Shown: positions 1-7,535, counted from the first letter of the stretch. The stretch is 31,375 nucleotides of DNA from Lachnospiraceae bacterium (GCA_900771955.1 CAAGPW010000228.1:1-31375), one strand, 5' to 3'. The notes: generated by a model not told the origin, from the letters alone. Made by a program: numbers and translations.

Positions 1-362
1 TACAGACTTACAGCGACGAGAAAAAGGATATTGTGTCTTTCCCCGTTGCCAAGACCGACCTCGTGCAGTATGACGCGCTGGTCACGGAGCGGCCATATAA
101 AAAGCCGATGACCAAGCGGGATGCCGTGGAAATGATCATGGCACTGACGGATGAGATCGATCTTACTGCAATGAAAAGCTTTTTAGAGAGCGTGATCCTC
201 TATCCGGTCGGCTGTACCGTACAGCTGAGCAATGGAGAGGCAGCGCGGGTGGTTTCCAATAATGCCGGATATATTTTAAGACCAAGCGTAGTAGGGCTTA
301 CAACCGGAAAGTTGTATGACCTTGCCGGAGATCTGGAATGTGCAAGTGTTGTGATTCAGTAA
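1..362 (+). CDS. HD-GYP domain protein, C-terminal part (5' end outside window)
   Basis: The reading frame is open from base 3, so the gene starts before the window; a GTG at 33 lies inside the frame and is not taken as the start. The visible 119 residues contain YDALVTERPYKKPM, which matches the stretch after the metal-binding helices of HD-GYP cyclic-di-GMP phosphodiesterases (usual form VYDALTSDRPYR). It is followed by YPVGCTVQLSNGEAARVV, the small beta-rich tail common in this family. The HD and GYP motifs themselves lie upstream and cannot be checked, so activity is unknown. The known family role is hydrolysis of cyclic di-GMP in the cytoplasm, linked to motility and surface behaviour. 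A strong terminator follows directly after the TAA stop. Confidence 0.75.
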   Translation, partial: QTYSDEKKDIVSFPVAKTDLVQYDALVTERPYKKPMTKRDAVEMIMALTDEIDLTAMKSFLESVILYPVGCTVQLSNGEAARVVSNNAGYILRPSVVGLTTGKLYDLAGDLECASVVIQ

Positions 363-419
363 GAAAGGGGCTGGCGCACCAGCTGATGGAAATCAGTGGT
401 GCAACAGTTCCTTTCTTTT
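363..419 (+). terminator. Rho-independent terminator of the HD-GYP gene
   Basis: This is a long hairpin starting right after the stop codon. Paired blocks are GAAAGG (363-368) with CCTTTC (410-415), GCACCA (376-381) with TGGTGC (397-402), and CTGAT (383-387) with ATCAG (392-396) around a GGAA-like loop. A T-rich tail follows. Confidence 0.8.
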
Positions 420-441
420 GCATTTCACAGGGCAAAATGCA
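419..441. promoter_or_regulatory. Inverted repeat upstream of the LytTR gene, candidate operator
   Basis: TGCATTT (419-425) and AAATGCA (435-441) are perfect 7-base arms separated by 9 bases. The repeat sits about 90 bases upstream of the LytTR start, ahead of an AT-rich stretch with a possible -10 (TATATA, 463-468). A second, 12-base perfect palindrome (ATCATCGATGAT) lies at 494-505. Many LytTR regulators control their own operon, so these are reasonable binding-site candidates, but no site has been demonstrated. Confidence 0.35.
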
Positions 442-528
442 CCACTTACTTTATTATTCTGCTATATAAAAAAATGTATGGTAAGATAAGGACATCATCG
501 ATGATACGAAAAAACAGGGAGGGATTTT

Positions 529-969
529 GTGAAAGTTCAGATTGCATTGGACGAAACAATCAAAGAACCGTATGCGGTTTTGTATACACCGGAATTAAAT
601 GAGCAGATCAGTGAGATGGAAAAGCTGATCCGCGGACAGGGAAAGGAGGCATTTCTGTTGTTGGAACAGGACGAAAAATATCGTATTGTAAAGCCGGAGG
701 ACATTTATATGGCGAGGTTTGAAGAACAGCAGGTCACACTTTACGGAGAAAAAGAAAAATACCGCTCCAGACAACGGCTGTACGAAGTGGAGGAAGGACT
801 CGGAAGTGGATTTATGCGGATATCCAAGACCACGATCATTAACTTAAAACAGATCGACAGTGTTGAGCCGTCTTTCCGCGGTACCATGATACTGAAATTA
901 AAAAACGGGCAGAAAGACTATATTTCAAGAAAATATCTGCCGGGATTTAAACGTTATATCGGATTGTAG
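529..969 (+). CDS. LytTR-family DNA-binding regulator
   Basis: A 146-residue protein whose C-terminal two thirds (about residues 45-146) is a LytTR DNA-binding domain. Visible marks are VKPEDIYMARFEEQQVTLY, the GFMRISKTTIINLKQI stretch (usual FxRihrsyiVNl.kI) and the closing ISRKYLPGFKR. There is no response-receiver domain, so it is a stand-alone LytTR protein. GTG is the start because AGGGAGG lies just upstream; an overlapping frame beginning at 396 has no family features. The next gene, 12 bases downstream, encodes a DUF3021 membrane protein, a pairing frequent in Firmicutes. By analogy with LytTR regulatory systems, the membrane protein may restrain the regulator. The signal and the target genes are not visible here. 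Confidence 0.88.
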   Translation: MKVQIALDETIKEPYAVLYTPELNEQISEMEKLIRGQGKEAFLLLEQDEKYRIVKPEDIYMARFEEQQVTLYGEKEKYRSRQRLYEVEEGLGSGFMRISKTTIINLKQIDSVEPSFRGTMILKLKNGQKDYISRKYLPGFKRYIGL

Positions 970-981
970 GAGGAAAAAAAG

Positions 982-1425
982 ATGTTGAAAAAAATTATAA
1001 GAAATATATTATACGGAATTTCATGGGGATGTGTGGTCTCATGCGTCGTCGGCATGATCGGAACGATGTGTATGGGAAATGCGTGGTTCACAGAGTCGGG
1101 GCACAGCTATGCGGCACAGGTTCTTGCAGCAATGATCGTCGGCATCGGCTGGGTACTGCCGTCGATCGTATATGAAAATGACCGGCTTGCGCTTGGTATT
1201 CAGATGCTGATCCATTTTGTCATTGGATTCGGGGTATATTTTCCGACCGCCTTTTTTATGGGATGGATTCCGGGAAACATGAGTTTGGGCGGCATACTGC
1301 TTGAAATGCTTTTTATGGCAGTGATCTCACTGGTCATCTGGTTTTGCTATTATCTGTATTATTACAGAGAGGCGAAGCGGGTAAATGCAAAGCTGAAGAA
1401 GAAAAAAGAAATGGGAGAACTTTAA
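982..1425 (+). CDS. DUF3021 family membrane protein, partner of the LytTR regulator
   Basis: A 147-residue integral membrane protein with four predicted membrane segments (about residues 10-30, 45-62, 71-93 and 103-127) and a lysine-rich cytoplasmic tail (AKLKKKKEM). Size, topology and position directly behind a stand-alone LytTR gene match the DUF3021 family. The start at 982 has AGGAGG 6-8 bases upstream and lies 12 bases after the LytTR stop, so both are likely read from one transcript. The family function is not established. Inference from related LytTR/membrane-protein pairs is that it binds or inhibits the regulator until a membrane-related signal appears. A hairpin follows the stop. 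Confidence 0.8.
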   Translation: MLKKIIRNILYGISWGCVVSCVVGMIGTMCMGNAWFTESGHSYAAQVLAAMIVGIGWVLPSIVYENDRLALGIQMLIHFVIGFGVYFPTAFFMGWIPGNMSLGGILLEMLFMAVISLVIWFCYYLYYYREAKRVNAKLKKKKEMGEL

Positions 1426-1436
1426 GGTAGTGCCAA

Positions 1437-1490
1437 AGAGCCCTGTATATGTTATGATGGAAACGTCATAGCAGATACAGGGCTTTCTCT
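1437..1490 (+). terminator. Hairpin terminator after the LytTR-DUF3021 pair
   Basis: AGCCCTGTAT (1439-1448) pairs perfectly with ATACAGGGCT (1475-1484). An inner stem GTTATGA (1451-1457) pairs with TCATAGC (1466-1472) with one wobble. A TTTCTCT tail follows. It separates this pair from the SDR gene. Confidence 0.7.
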
Positions 1491-1528
1491 GTAATGGTGA
1501 CAGGAAAAATAAAAAAAGGGGAATCTGA

Positions 1529-2317
1529 ATGGAGTATGCGTTGATCACGGGAGCAACCAGCGGAATCGGCTACGCGCTTGCAGAGTGCTTTGCAAAAGAC
1601 GGCGTGGGTCTGGTACTGGTATCTTCAAATCTGGGGCATTTAAGACGGACGAAAGAAAAACTGGAAAAAAAGTACGATACTCTGATCGAGATATATGAGA
1701 AGGATCTGTCTGTGCCGGAAGCGGCGGACGAGCTGTACCAGGAGATAAAAGAAAGGCAGACACCGATTACATTTTTAGTAAATAATGCAGGCTTCGGACT
1801 GCTTGGAGCGACGGATGAGATCGATCTTGCAAAAGATGAGCGGATGCTCACACTGAATATGCTGACTCCGGTAAAGCTGACCAAACTGTTTTTGCAGGAT
1901 ATGGAGCGGCGCAGCAGGGGATATATCTTGAATGTGGCGTCAACCGGCGCATTTCAGCCGGGACCGTATAACAGTACATATTATGCGAGCAAGGCATTTT
2001 TATATAGTTACAGCCAGGCAATCCGTGTGGAACTGAAGGAGAAGGGAATTTCGGTAAGTACGCTCTGTCCGGGGACGACCGGAACACATTTTTTTGAACG
2101 GGCGGGCACAAAAACGCCGTTTTTTGCGATGAAGCCGGAGCGGGTGGCAGCGATTGCCTATGCGGGCATGAAAAAACAAAAGGATGTCATTGTGCCGGGA
2201 TTTATGAATCAGGTGCTTCGGGCCGTTCCGCAGGGAATTAAGCTTATGGCAGTCGCAAAGATGAAGAAAAAACAGGCGGCACGAAAAGAGGGAAAGCAAA
2301 ATGGAAAAAAAGATTAG
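1529..2317 (+). CDS. Short-chain dehydrogenase/reductase (classical SDR)
   Basis: A 262-residue NAD(P)-dependent oxidoreductase, the usual length for classical SDRs. Visible are the cofactor-binding TGATSGIG (residues 7-14), the structural NNAG (85-88), Asn110, the catalytic Ser138 and the YxxxK pair Tyr151/Lys155. The substrate cannot be told from sequence. The C-terminal part (residues 200-262) is basic and resembles SDRs annotated DltE/YqjQ-like. AGGGG lies upstream of the ATG. Its last 17 bases overlap the start of the ThuA-like gene, so the two are probably translated together. With the ThuA-like and isomerase genes downstream, oxidation or reduction of a sugar or polyol is a plausible role, but this is inference. 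Confidence 0.88.
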   Translation: MEYALITGATSGIGYALAECFAKDGVGLVLVSSNLGHLRRTKEKLEKKYDTLIEIYEKDLSVPEAADELYQEIKERQTPITFLVNNAGFGLLGATDEIDLAKDERMLTLNMLTPVKLTKLFLQDMERRSRGYILNVASTGAFQPGPYNSTYYASKAFLYSYSQAIRVELKEKGISVSTLCPGTTGTHFFERAGTKTPFFAMKPERVAAIAYAGMKKQKDVIVPGFMNQVLRAVPQGIKLMAVAKMKKKQAARKEGKQNGKKD

Positions 2318-3038
2318 AGTCACGATATTTAATGAATTCGTGCATGAACAGGAATATGAAAATATAAGAAAGGTCTATCCCGACGGAATTCATGGATGCA
2401 TTGCGGCATTTTTGGGAAAAGAAGCGGATATTACGGTGCGGACAGCGACGTTTGACATGCCGGAGCATGGACTGAGTGAGGAGGTTTTGCGGGATACGGA
2501 TGTGCTGATCTTCTGGAGCCATGCGAGACAGGAGGAGTTTTCAGATGAAGTCGCAGAGCGTGTACAGCAGCATGTCCTGATGGGAATGGGACTGCTTGCC
2601 CTGCATTCAGCGCATTTTTCCAAGATTTTAAAGAAACTGCTTGGCACTTCAATGACTTTAAAATGGCGGCATGGAGACAGAGAGCGTCTGTGGTGTACCA
2701 GTCCGGCACATCCGATCGCAGCGGGCGTTCCGGAGCAGTTTGAGATTCCGAAAGAAGAAATGTACGGAGAATATTTCGATATTCCAAAACCGGACGATGT
2801 GGTGTTTACGGGGTGGTTTTCAGGCGGAGAGGTATTCCGCAGCGGGTGTACATTTATCAGAGGTTATGGAAAGATCTTCTATTTTCAGCCGGGACACGAG
2901 GAGTATCCGGTTTACTATATGCCGGAGATCCAGAAGATCATAAAAAATGCGGTGCGCTACCTGGCGCCGGTCCGGCGGAAAGAACAGTGTGCGGAATGTA
3001 TCCATGCAGAGCAGCCGTATGAGAATGGAGAAAAATGA
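2301..3038 (+). CDS. ThuA domain-containing protein
   Basis: A 245-residue cytoplasmic protein of the ThuA/trehalose-utilisation family (class I glutamine-amidotransferase-like fold). Supporting stretches are an N-terminal VTIFNEFVHE strand, DTDVLIFWSHARQEEF, the GMGLLALHSAHFSKI segment (family form Glv.lHSa), HPIAAGVPEQFEI, EEMYGEYF and the closing YGKIFYFQPGHEEYPVYY. ThuA-like proteins have been linked to disaccharide oxidation and keto-sugar metabolism, but the reaction is generally unproven. The gene starts inside the SDR gene and its TGA stop overlaps the ATG of the isomerase gene (ATGA, 3035-3038), indicating translational coupling across all three. No signal peptide is visible. Confidence 0.85.
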   Translation: MEKKIRVTIFNEFVHEQEYENIRKVYPDGIHGCIAAFLGKEADITVRTATFDMPEHGLSEEVLRDTDVLIFWSHARQEEFSDEVAERVQQHVLMGMGLLALHSAHFSKILKKLLGTSMTLKWRHGDRERLWCTSPAHPIAAGVPEQFEIPKEEMYGEYFDIPKPDDVVFTGWFSGGEVFRSGCTFIRGYGKIFYFQPGHEEYPVYYMPEIQKIIKNAVRYLAPVRRKEQCAECIHAEQPYENGEK

Positions 3039-3916
3039 AAATGAAATTATCCGTTTTTTATGATCATATTACTGAGGCATGTGCCCAGAAACAGCTTCCG
3101 GTGCAGGAGGTTTTAAAGCAGGTGCGGGAGGCAGGAATTACCGGAATCGAGATCAATCTGTCACAGTTGCTCGAGAAGAAGGAAGAAATCTTAAAGAATT
3201 TTAAGGACGCGGATCTTTGTGTCAGCAGCATATACGAATTTTATGACTGGGGAAACAACACAGATCTGAGCCACGGCAGAAAGCAGGTAGAGACTGCTTA
3301 TGAGGTGGGGGCCGGAAAGATCCTTGTAGTTCCCGGATTTGTTTCGGGAAAAGAGGCAGCGCAGTTCCGGCGCAAAAACCATTCCTACAGGGAACTTACC
3401 GCGTGTATGGATCAGAATATAAAAATACGCCGGATGAAACGGAATCTTTCGGAACTGGTTTTTTATTCGATGGAACTTGCGGAGGATGAAAAGGCGGTTG
3501 CAGTGACTTTGGAGGATTTTGACGGGAAACTTGCTCCCTATGCGACCGCAAACGGACTTTTGTATTTTATGGAACATGTACCGGATCTCAAATACACGGT
3601 GGATACCGGGAATTTTGCGTTCAGTGACGAGGATGCATGGGAAGGCTATGAACGGCTAAAGCCGTATGTGGTACACGCCCACTGCAAGGATCGTGGAACG
3701 GAAAAGAAGCTGCGTTACTGGAACTGCAAGATCAATCACGGGCTCGCGACAGTTCCGGTCGGAAGTGGTTACATGCCGGTAAAACGGATCGTAGAAGATC
3801 TGCTTTCACACGGATATGACGGATATTTTGCGATCGAGCATTTTGGAGCGGAGGATCAGCTTTCCTGCATCAGGCAGTCAGCGGAATATCTGCAAAAGGA
3901 AATAAAGTGGCAATAG
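3035..3916 (+). CDS. Sugar phosphate isomerase/epimerase family protein (xylose isomerase-like TIM barrel)
   Basis: A 293-residue TIM-barrel protein of the AP-endonuclease-2/xylose-isomerase-like superfamily. Likely metal ligands are Glu160 (AVTLEDFD), Asp190 (YTVDTGNF), His214/His216 (VVHAHCKD) and Glu268 (FAIEHFG), at the positions expected for this fold. Such enzymes isomerise or epimerise sugars or inositols using a divalent metal; the substrate is unknown. The start is ambiguous: ATG 3035 forms an ATGA overlap with the ThuA-like gene, while ATG 3041 is better spaced from GGAG at 3027-3030; the difference is two residues. ThuA-like and TIM-barrel isomerase genes are often neighbours in sugar catabolic loci, so a shared pathway with the SDR is likely but unproven. 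Confidence 0.85.
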   Translation: MKMKLSVFYDHITEACAQKQLPVQEVLKQVREAGITGIEINLSQLLEKKEEILKNFKDADLCVSSIYEFYDWGNNTDLSHGRKQVETAYEVGAGKILVVPGFVSGKEAAQFRRKNHSYRELTACMDQNIKIRRMKRNLSELVFYSMELAEDEKAVAVTLEDFDGKLAPYATANGLLYFMEHVPDLKYTVDTGNFAFSDEDAWEGYERLKPYVVHAHCKDRGTEKKLRYWNCKINHGLATVPVGSGYMPVKRIVEDLLSHGYDGYFAIEHFGAEDQLSCIRQSAEYLQKEIKWQ

Positions 3917-3940
3917 AAAATAAAGAATTGGGAGAAAAAC

Positions 3941-4972
3941 ATGAAATTTTATCTGGCGCCTTTAGAGGGAATCACGGGTTATATCTATCGGAATGCATTG
4001 CACGATTATTACGGTATGGGCATTAATAAATATTTTATGCCGTTTCTGGCGCCGCACACCAAACGCAGTTTTAATGCGAGGGAGAAAAATGATCTTCTGC
4101 CGGAGCACAATGCGGGGATGTATGCGGTTCCACAGATCCTTACAAACAGCGCAGAAGATTTTCTCCGGATCGAAAAAGACCTTTTGGCGTTTGGTTATCA
4201 GGAATTAAATATCAATCTGGGCTGTCCGTCCGGAACCGTAGTAGCAAAAGGGCGCGGCGCAGGATTTCTTCTGGAGCCGGGGAAGCTGGATCAGTTTTTA
4301 GAGGAGGTATTTTCAAAAACCAATGCAAAAATTTCGCTAAAGACCAGGATTGGGATGGATGAACCGGAAGAATTTTACCGGCTGCTTGAAATCTATAATA
4401 AATATCCGCTGGAGGAGCTGATCATTCATCCGCGGGTGCGTGAGGAGCTTTATCGTGGAAAGCCACATTATGAGATTTTTCGTTATGCGATGGAGCACAG
4501 CAAAAATCCGCTCAGTTATAATGGGGATATTGTGTCCATACAAAGTTATGTAAACCTGCTTGCTGACTGGAAGGAAGAATCGGATCAGGATCGGAAGAAA
4601 GTCACTTCCATCATGCTTGGGCGCGGCGTGTTAAAAGATCCGGCGCTGATCGAAAAACTGGCGGTGTTTGCGGCAGACGGAGCGTGTGAGACGGAGACAG
4701 AAGAAACAGATACAGAAGAAACAGACGGGAAAACGGATCGAAAGAAACTCCTCGCATTCCATGACCGACTGCTTTCGGATTATGAAGCGGAGCTTTCCGG
4801 AGACAAAAATGTGCTCTTTAAGATGAAAGAGCTCTGGGCATATCTGATCTTTCAGTTCCCCGGAAAAGAAAAGGAAGCAAAGGCAATCCGTAAGGCACAA
4901 AGACTTTCGGAGTATCGGGCGGCGGTGCGAAGCGTGTTTGCGGAGGACGGAGACTGCAGAGAACGTTTTTAA
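3941..4972 (+). CDS. tRNA-dihydrouridine synthase family protein
   Basis: A 343-residue FMN-dependent flavoenzyme that reduces uridine to dihydrouridine in tRNA. The N-terminal APLEGITGYIYR opens the FMN barrel. The catalytic Cys95 sits in NINLGCPSGTV. Lys134 (SLKTRIGM), His162 (IIHPRVREELYRG) and the SYNGDI strand (191-196) are the usual FMN and substrate contacts, followed by MLGRGVLKDP. It is Dus-like but cannot be placed as A, B or C. A short acidic insert (residues about 248-262, TEETDTEETD) comes from a 15-base tandem duplication and separates the barrel from the helical C-terminal domain. It lies 24 bases after the isomerase gene with GGGAG before the ATG, so it may be the last gene of that operon although its function is unrelated. 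Confidence 0.9.
   Translation: MKFYLAPLEGITGYIYRNALHDYYGMGINKYFMPFLAPHTKRSFNAREKNDLLPEHNAGMYAVPQILTNSAEDFLRIEKDLLAFGYQELNINLGCPSGTVVAKGRGAGFLLEPGKLDQFLEEVFSKTNAKISLKTRIGMDEPEEFYRLLEIYNKYPLEELIIHPRVREELYRGKPHYEIFRYAMEHSKNPLSYNGDIVSIQSYVNLLADWKEESDQDRKKVTSIMLGRGVLKDPALIEKLAVFAADGACETETEETDTEETDGKTDRKKLLAFHDRLLSDYEAELSGDKNVLFKMKELWAYLIFQFPGKEKEAKAIRKAQRLSEYRAAVRSVFAEDGDCRERF
4697..4726 (+). repeat. Tandem 15-base duplication inside the dus gene
   Basis: ACAGAAGAAACAGAT at 4697-4711 is repeated at 4712-4726 with one change in the last base. It encodes the repeated acidic TEETD-type linker and keeps the reading frame. Confidence 0.85.
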
Positions 4973-5022
4973 CAGAATAAAGATCCAATGCACGCAAAAT
5001 AAATATAATACATGAATCTGTT

Positions 5023-5469
5023 TTATAACGTGTACTTTTTCACCTCAAAGTAACCATAGCGCGTTTCCAGGATCACGAACGATTCCGGTTCGCCCCTGCC
5101 GTCGCTGACACTGCCCGGGTTCAGATAGGTGACACCCTGGCGCTCAAAAAGTGCATAATGGTGTGTATGGCCGAAGATTACGAGATCGGTGCCGTCCGGA
5201 AGTCTGGACAGCCGGTTTAAGTCGTGGATCAGGGAAATGGAGATCCCGTCGATATGAAAGGAGAGAACCTCCTGCATATCAGAGGCATAGCGGCCCCAGT
5301 CACAGTTTCCCCTTACAAGATAGGAAGGAAGATCCAACTGGAAAATAGCGCGGTAGCATGCTTCCGTTCCAATGTCCCCGGCATGGATCAGATAGTCACA
5401 TTCTTTTAACGCATCCCCTACGGTATCCGGAAGAGAGCCGTGTGTATCAGATATAACCCCAATTTTCAT
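5023..5469 (-). CDS. YfcE/MJ0936-family metallophosphoesterase
   Basis: A 148-residue cytoplasmic phosphodiesterase, the usual size for the YfcE/MJ0936 family. All metal motifs are present: Asp8 and His10 (ISDTHG), Asp32 (HAGDIG), Asn55 (RGNCDW), His82 (LIHD) and His101/His103 (FGHTHH). The NPGS segment near the C-terminus is also typical. Such enzymes hydrolyse simple phosphodiesters in vitro with Mn(II); the physiological substrate is usually unknown. The frame could extend to 5685, but the start at 5469 is preferred because GGAGGT lies 5-12 bases upstream and the extension is AT-rich and carries promoter elements. It is convergent with the dus gene and divergent from the MATE gene. Confidence 0.88.
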   Translation of the reverse strand: MKIGVISDTHGSLPDTVGDALKECDYLIHAGDIGTEACYRAIFQLDLPSYLVRGNCDWGRYASDMQEVLSFHIDGISISLIHDLNRLSRLPDGTDLVIFGHTHHYALFERQGVTYLNPGSVSDGRGEPESFVILETRYGYFEVKKYTL

Positions 5470-5490
5470 AAAAAGACCTCCGTAAACAAA

Positions 5491-5504
5491 TAAGTTTGAA
5501 CTTA
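5491..5504. promoter_or_regulatory. Perfect palindrome in the leader of the phosphodiesterase gene
   Basis: TAAGTTTGAACTTA has perfect 6-base arms (TAAGTT/AACTTA) around TG. It lies between the -10 of the minus-strand promoter and the ribosome site of the phosphodiesterase gene, in the divergent interval with the MATE gene. Its size and symmetry fit a dimeric repressor site (for example MarR- or TetR-type), which is inference. Confidence 0.45.
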
Positions 5505-5509
5505 CTTTT

Positions 5510-5538
5510 ATTGTAGAGGTTTCTGTCAGAAAAATCAA
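5510..5538 (-). promoter_or_regulatory. Sigma-A promoter of the phosphodiesterase gene
   Basis: On the minus strand TTGATT (5538-5533) and TACAAT (5515-5510) are separated by 17 bases. The gene starts 41 bases further on. Confidence 0.6.
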
Positions 5539-5560
5539 TGATGCGTTGGAAAAGCATTTA

Positions 5561-5589
5561 TTGAAGGTTTTGGGAAAAAGGAATATAAT
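5561..5589 (+). promoter_or_regulatory. Sigma-A promoter of the MATE gene
   Basis: TTGAAG (5561-5566) and a perfect TATAAT (5584-5589) are separated by 17 bases, about 60 bases before the MATE start. Confidence 0.7.
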
Positions 5590-5650
5590 AGGAAAGATGC
5601 AAAACTGACTAAAAAATATCTCAAGATAAAAGAGTAAGGGAAGATTGGAT

Positions 5651-7030
5651 ATGAATGAAACAACAAAAAATAATCCGCTCGGCACGGAGCGGGTCGGAAG
5701 TCTTATGGTAAAATTTGCAGTGCCGAGTATTATCGCAATGCTTGTTGGAGCGCTCTATAACATAGTAGATCAGCTCTTTATCGGACAGGCAGTGGGGACA
5801 CTTGGAAATGCGGCGACCAATATCGCGTTCCCCCTTTCCACATCCTGTATTGCGCTGGCGCTGTTATTCGGAATTGGCGGAGCCTCCAATTTTAATCTTG
5901 CGATGGGGGAGGGAAAAAAGAAGGACGCGGCGTTTTTCGCCGGAAATGCAGTGGTACTGTTGGCTGGAAGCGGTCTTTTGCTGCTTCTTATTACGCAGCT
6001 TTTTCTCACTCCGATGCTTTTGTTTTTCGGAGCGCCGAATGATGTGCTGCCCTATGCAAAAACTTATGTGCGCATTACATCGATCGGTTTCCCGTGTCTG
6101 ATCCTGACCGCAGGAGGCTGTCATCTGATCCGCGCGGACGGCAGCCCGAAAATGTCCATGATCTGTAATCTGATCGGTGCAGTGATCAATACAGTGCTGG
6201 ATGCGGTCTTTGTGCTTGGCTTTGGATGGGGTATGGCAGGAGCGGCACTTGCAACGATCATCGGCCAGTTTGTATCGGCAGCAGTTGTTATTCAATATCT
6301 GATGCATTACAAAACGGTGCACCTCGGCAGAGAACAGCTGAAAGTACATGGAAAATGTGCGGTAAATATCATGGCACTCGGCACGGCAGCGTTTTTTAAT
6401 CAGGTTGCAATGATGATCGTGCAGATTGTTTTAAACAAGTCACTGACGTATTATGGCGAACTTTCCGAATACGGGTCTTCAATTCCGCTTGCATGTGCGG
6501 GGATCGTTATGAAAGTCGGCCAGTTATTTTTTTCCGTTATCATTGGAATTTCACAGGGAACGCAGCCGATCGAGAGCTTTAACTACGGAGCAAGAAAATA
6601 TGGAAGAGTGCGGGAGGCATATGGCCTGGCAGTCCGGGCAGGAGCAATCATTTCCGCAGTCTCTTTCGTGGCGTTTCAGGTATTTCCGCGACAGATTCTG
6701 GCTTTGTTTGGCAGTGGAAGTGATGCCTACTTTAAGTTTGGCGTGAAATTTCTGCGTGTGTACCTGTTTTTTACCTGTGTGAATTTTTTGCAGCCGATCA
6801 CATCGACTTTTTTTACATCGATTGGGAAACCACAGAAAGGAACCTTTCTTTCATTGACGAGACAGATCGTATTTTTACTGCCTCTTACGTTGATACTGCC
6901 GCTTTTTGCCGGCATAGACGGGATTATGTATGCAGCACCGGTCGCAGACTGCCTTGCGGCAGTCATTGCGATCACGATGGCATTGGTAGAATTTCGTGAA
7001 ATGAAAAAAATGGAATTATCAGTCTCTTAA
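5651..7030 (+). CDS. MATE family efflux transporter
   Basis: A 459-residue inner-membrane protein with about twelve membrane segments in two homologous halves, typical of MATE transporters that export drugs or metabolites using a sodium or proton gradient. The opening PLGTERVGSLMVKFAVPSII and the following NIVDQLFIGQAVG are characteristic of the Firmicute MepA/NorM-like branch; the second half carries GISQGTQPIESFNYGA. ATG 5651 is chosen over an upstream in-frame TTG (5645), which sits too close to the AAGGGA ribosome site. No regulator is adjacent, but a palindrome lies in the upstream divergent interval. Its last 12 bases overlap the 3' end of the convergent TM2 gene. The substrate is unknown. 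Confidence 0.92.
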   Translation: MNETTKNNPLGTERVGSLMVKFAVPSIIAMLVGALYNIVDQLFIGQAVGTLGNAATNIAFPLSTSCIALALLFGIGGASNFNLAMGEGKKKDAAFFAGNAVVLLAGSGLLLLLITQLFLTPMLLFFGAPNDVLPYAKTYVRITSIGFPCLILTAGGCHLIRADGSPKMSMICNLIGAVINTVLDAVFVLGFGWGMAGAALATIIGQFVSAAVVIQYLMHYKTVHLGREQLKVHGKCAVNIMALGTAAFFNQVAMMIVQIVLNKSLTYYGELSEYGSSIPLACAGIVMKVGQLFFSVIIGISQGTQPIESFNYGARKYGRVREAYGLAVRAGAIISAVSFVAFQVFPRQILALFGSGSDAYFKFGVKFLRVYLFFTCVNFLQPITSTFFTSIGKPQKGTFLSLTRQIVFLLPLTLILPLFAGIDGIMYAAPVADCLAAVIAITMALVEFREMKKMELSVS

Positions 7031-7459
7031 TGGATTGCCATTTCCGTCCACTTTGATCGCGCCACACAGGATCATGATGCCTTCGACCAGACCCCAGATG
7101 CCGATACCGGATACGATAAATGCGCCGATGCCGACACAGGTGAGAATGATACCAACGATACTGCATACCAGCTGGATGACAGCCTTGGTTGTATATCCAA
7201 GATAAAAATTGTGTACGCCAAATCCGCCGAGGAAAATGCCGAGCAGGCCGGCTGCCAGTTTGGATTTTGCGTTCGGATCACAGTTCGCATCCGGTGCAAG
7301 GGAAACACCACAATTTAAACATACGGTACTGGTCTGTGGAACCGGTTTGCCGCAATTTGGACAGAAGTTATTGCCCTGTCCCTTCGGGCATCCGCACTTT
7401 ACACAGATGACCGCATCGTCGGTCTGATAAGGTTCCCCGCAATTTCTACAAAAATACAT
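7019..7459 (-). CDS. Double zinc-ribbon TM2 domain membrane protein
   Basis: A 146-residue protein with two N-terminal zinc ribbons (CRNCG...CVKCG at residues 4-24 and CPNCG...CLNCG at about 33-52). After a linker comes a TM2 domain (about 65-138): KLAAGLLGIFLGGFGVHNFY, a short loop, then two membrane segments with GIWGLVEGI. TM2 proteins are common in Firmicutes and generally of unknown function; the ribbons suggest metal binding or protein contacts on the cytoplasmic side. AGGAGGAT lies just upstream of the ATG. It overlaps the MATE gene tail to tail by 12 bases, so the two genes' stops are interlocked. Confidence 0.88.
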   Translation of the reverse strand: MYFCRNCGEPYQTDDAVICVKCGCPKGQGNNFCPNCGKPVPQTSTVCLNCGVSLAPDANCDPNAKSKLAAGLLGIFLGGFGVHNFYLGYTTKAVIQLVCSIVGIILTCVGIGAFIVSGIGIWGLVEGIMILCGAIKVDGNGNPLRD

Positions 7460-7507
7460 GTAAAATCCTCCTTAAATATAAAAAAAATTTTCATAACTGT
7501 ATTTTCA

Positions 7508-7535
7508 ATCATATCATTTTTAAGGAAAACTGTAA
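7508..7535 (-). promoter_or_regulatory. Promoter of the TM2 gene
   Basis: On the minus strand TTACAG (7535-7530) and TATGAT (7513-7508) are separated by 16 bases, roughly 50 bases before the start codon. Confidence 0.45.

Noticed and set aside
396..602. 68-codon frame starting upstream of the LytTR gene
   Set aside because: It overlaps the LytTR start in another frame, begins inside the terminator hairpin, has no ribosome site and no recognisable protein features.
4960..5040. Possible long-range inverted repeat (AACAGA with TCTGTT) between dus and the phosphodiesterase gene
   Set aside because: The paired parts are short, interrupted and about 40 bases apart; it does not form a convincing terminator.
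5470..5685. 72-residue N-terminal extension of the phosphodiesterase frame
   Set aside because: The strong ribosome site and the family's first motif support the start at 5469, and the extension covers the promoters of both divergent genes.
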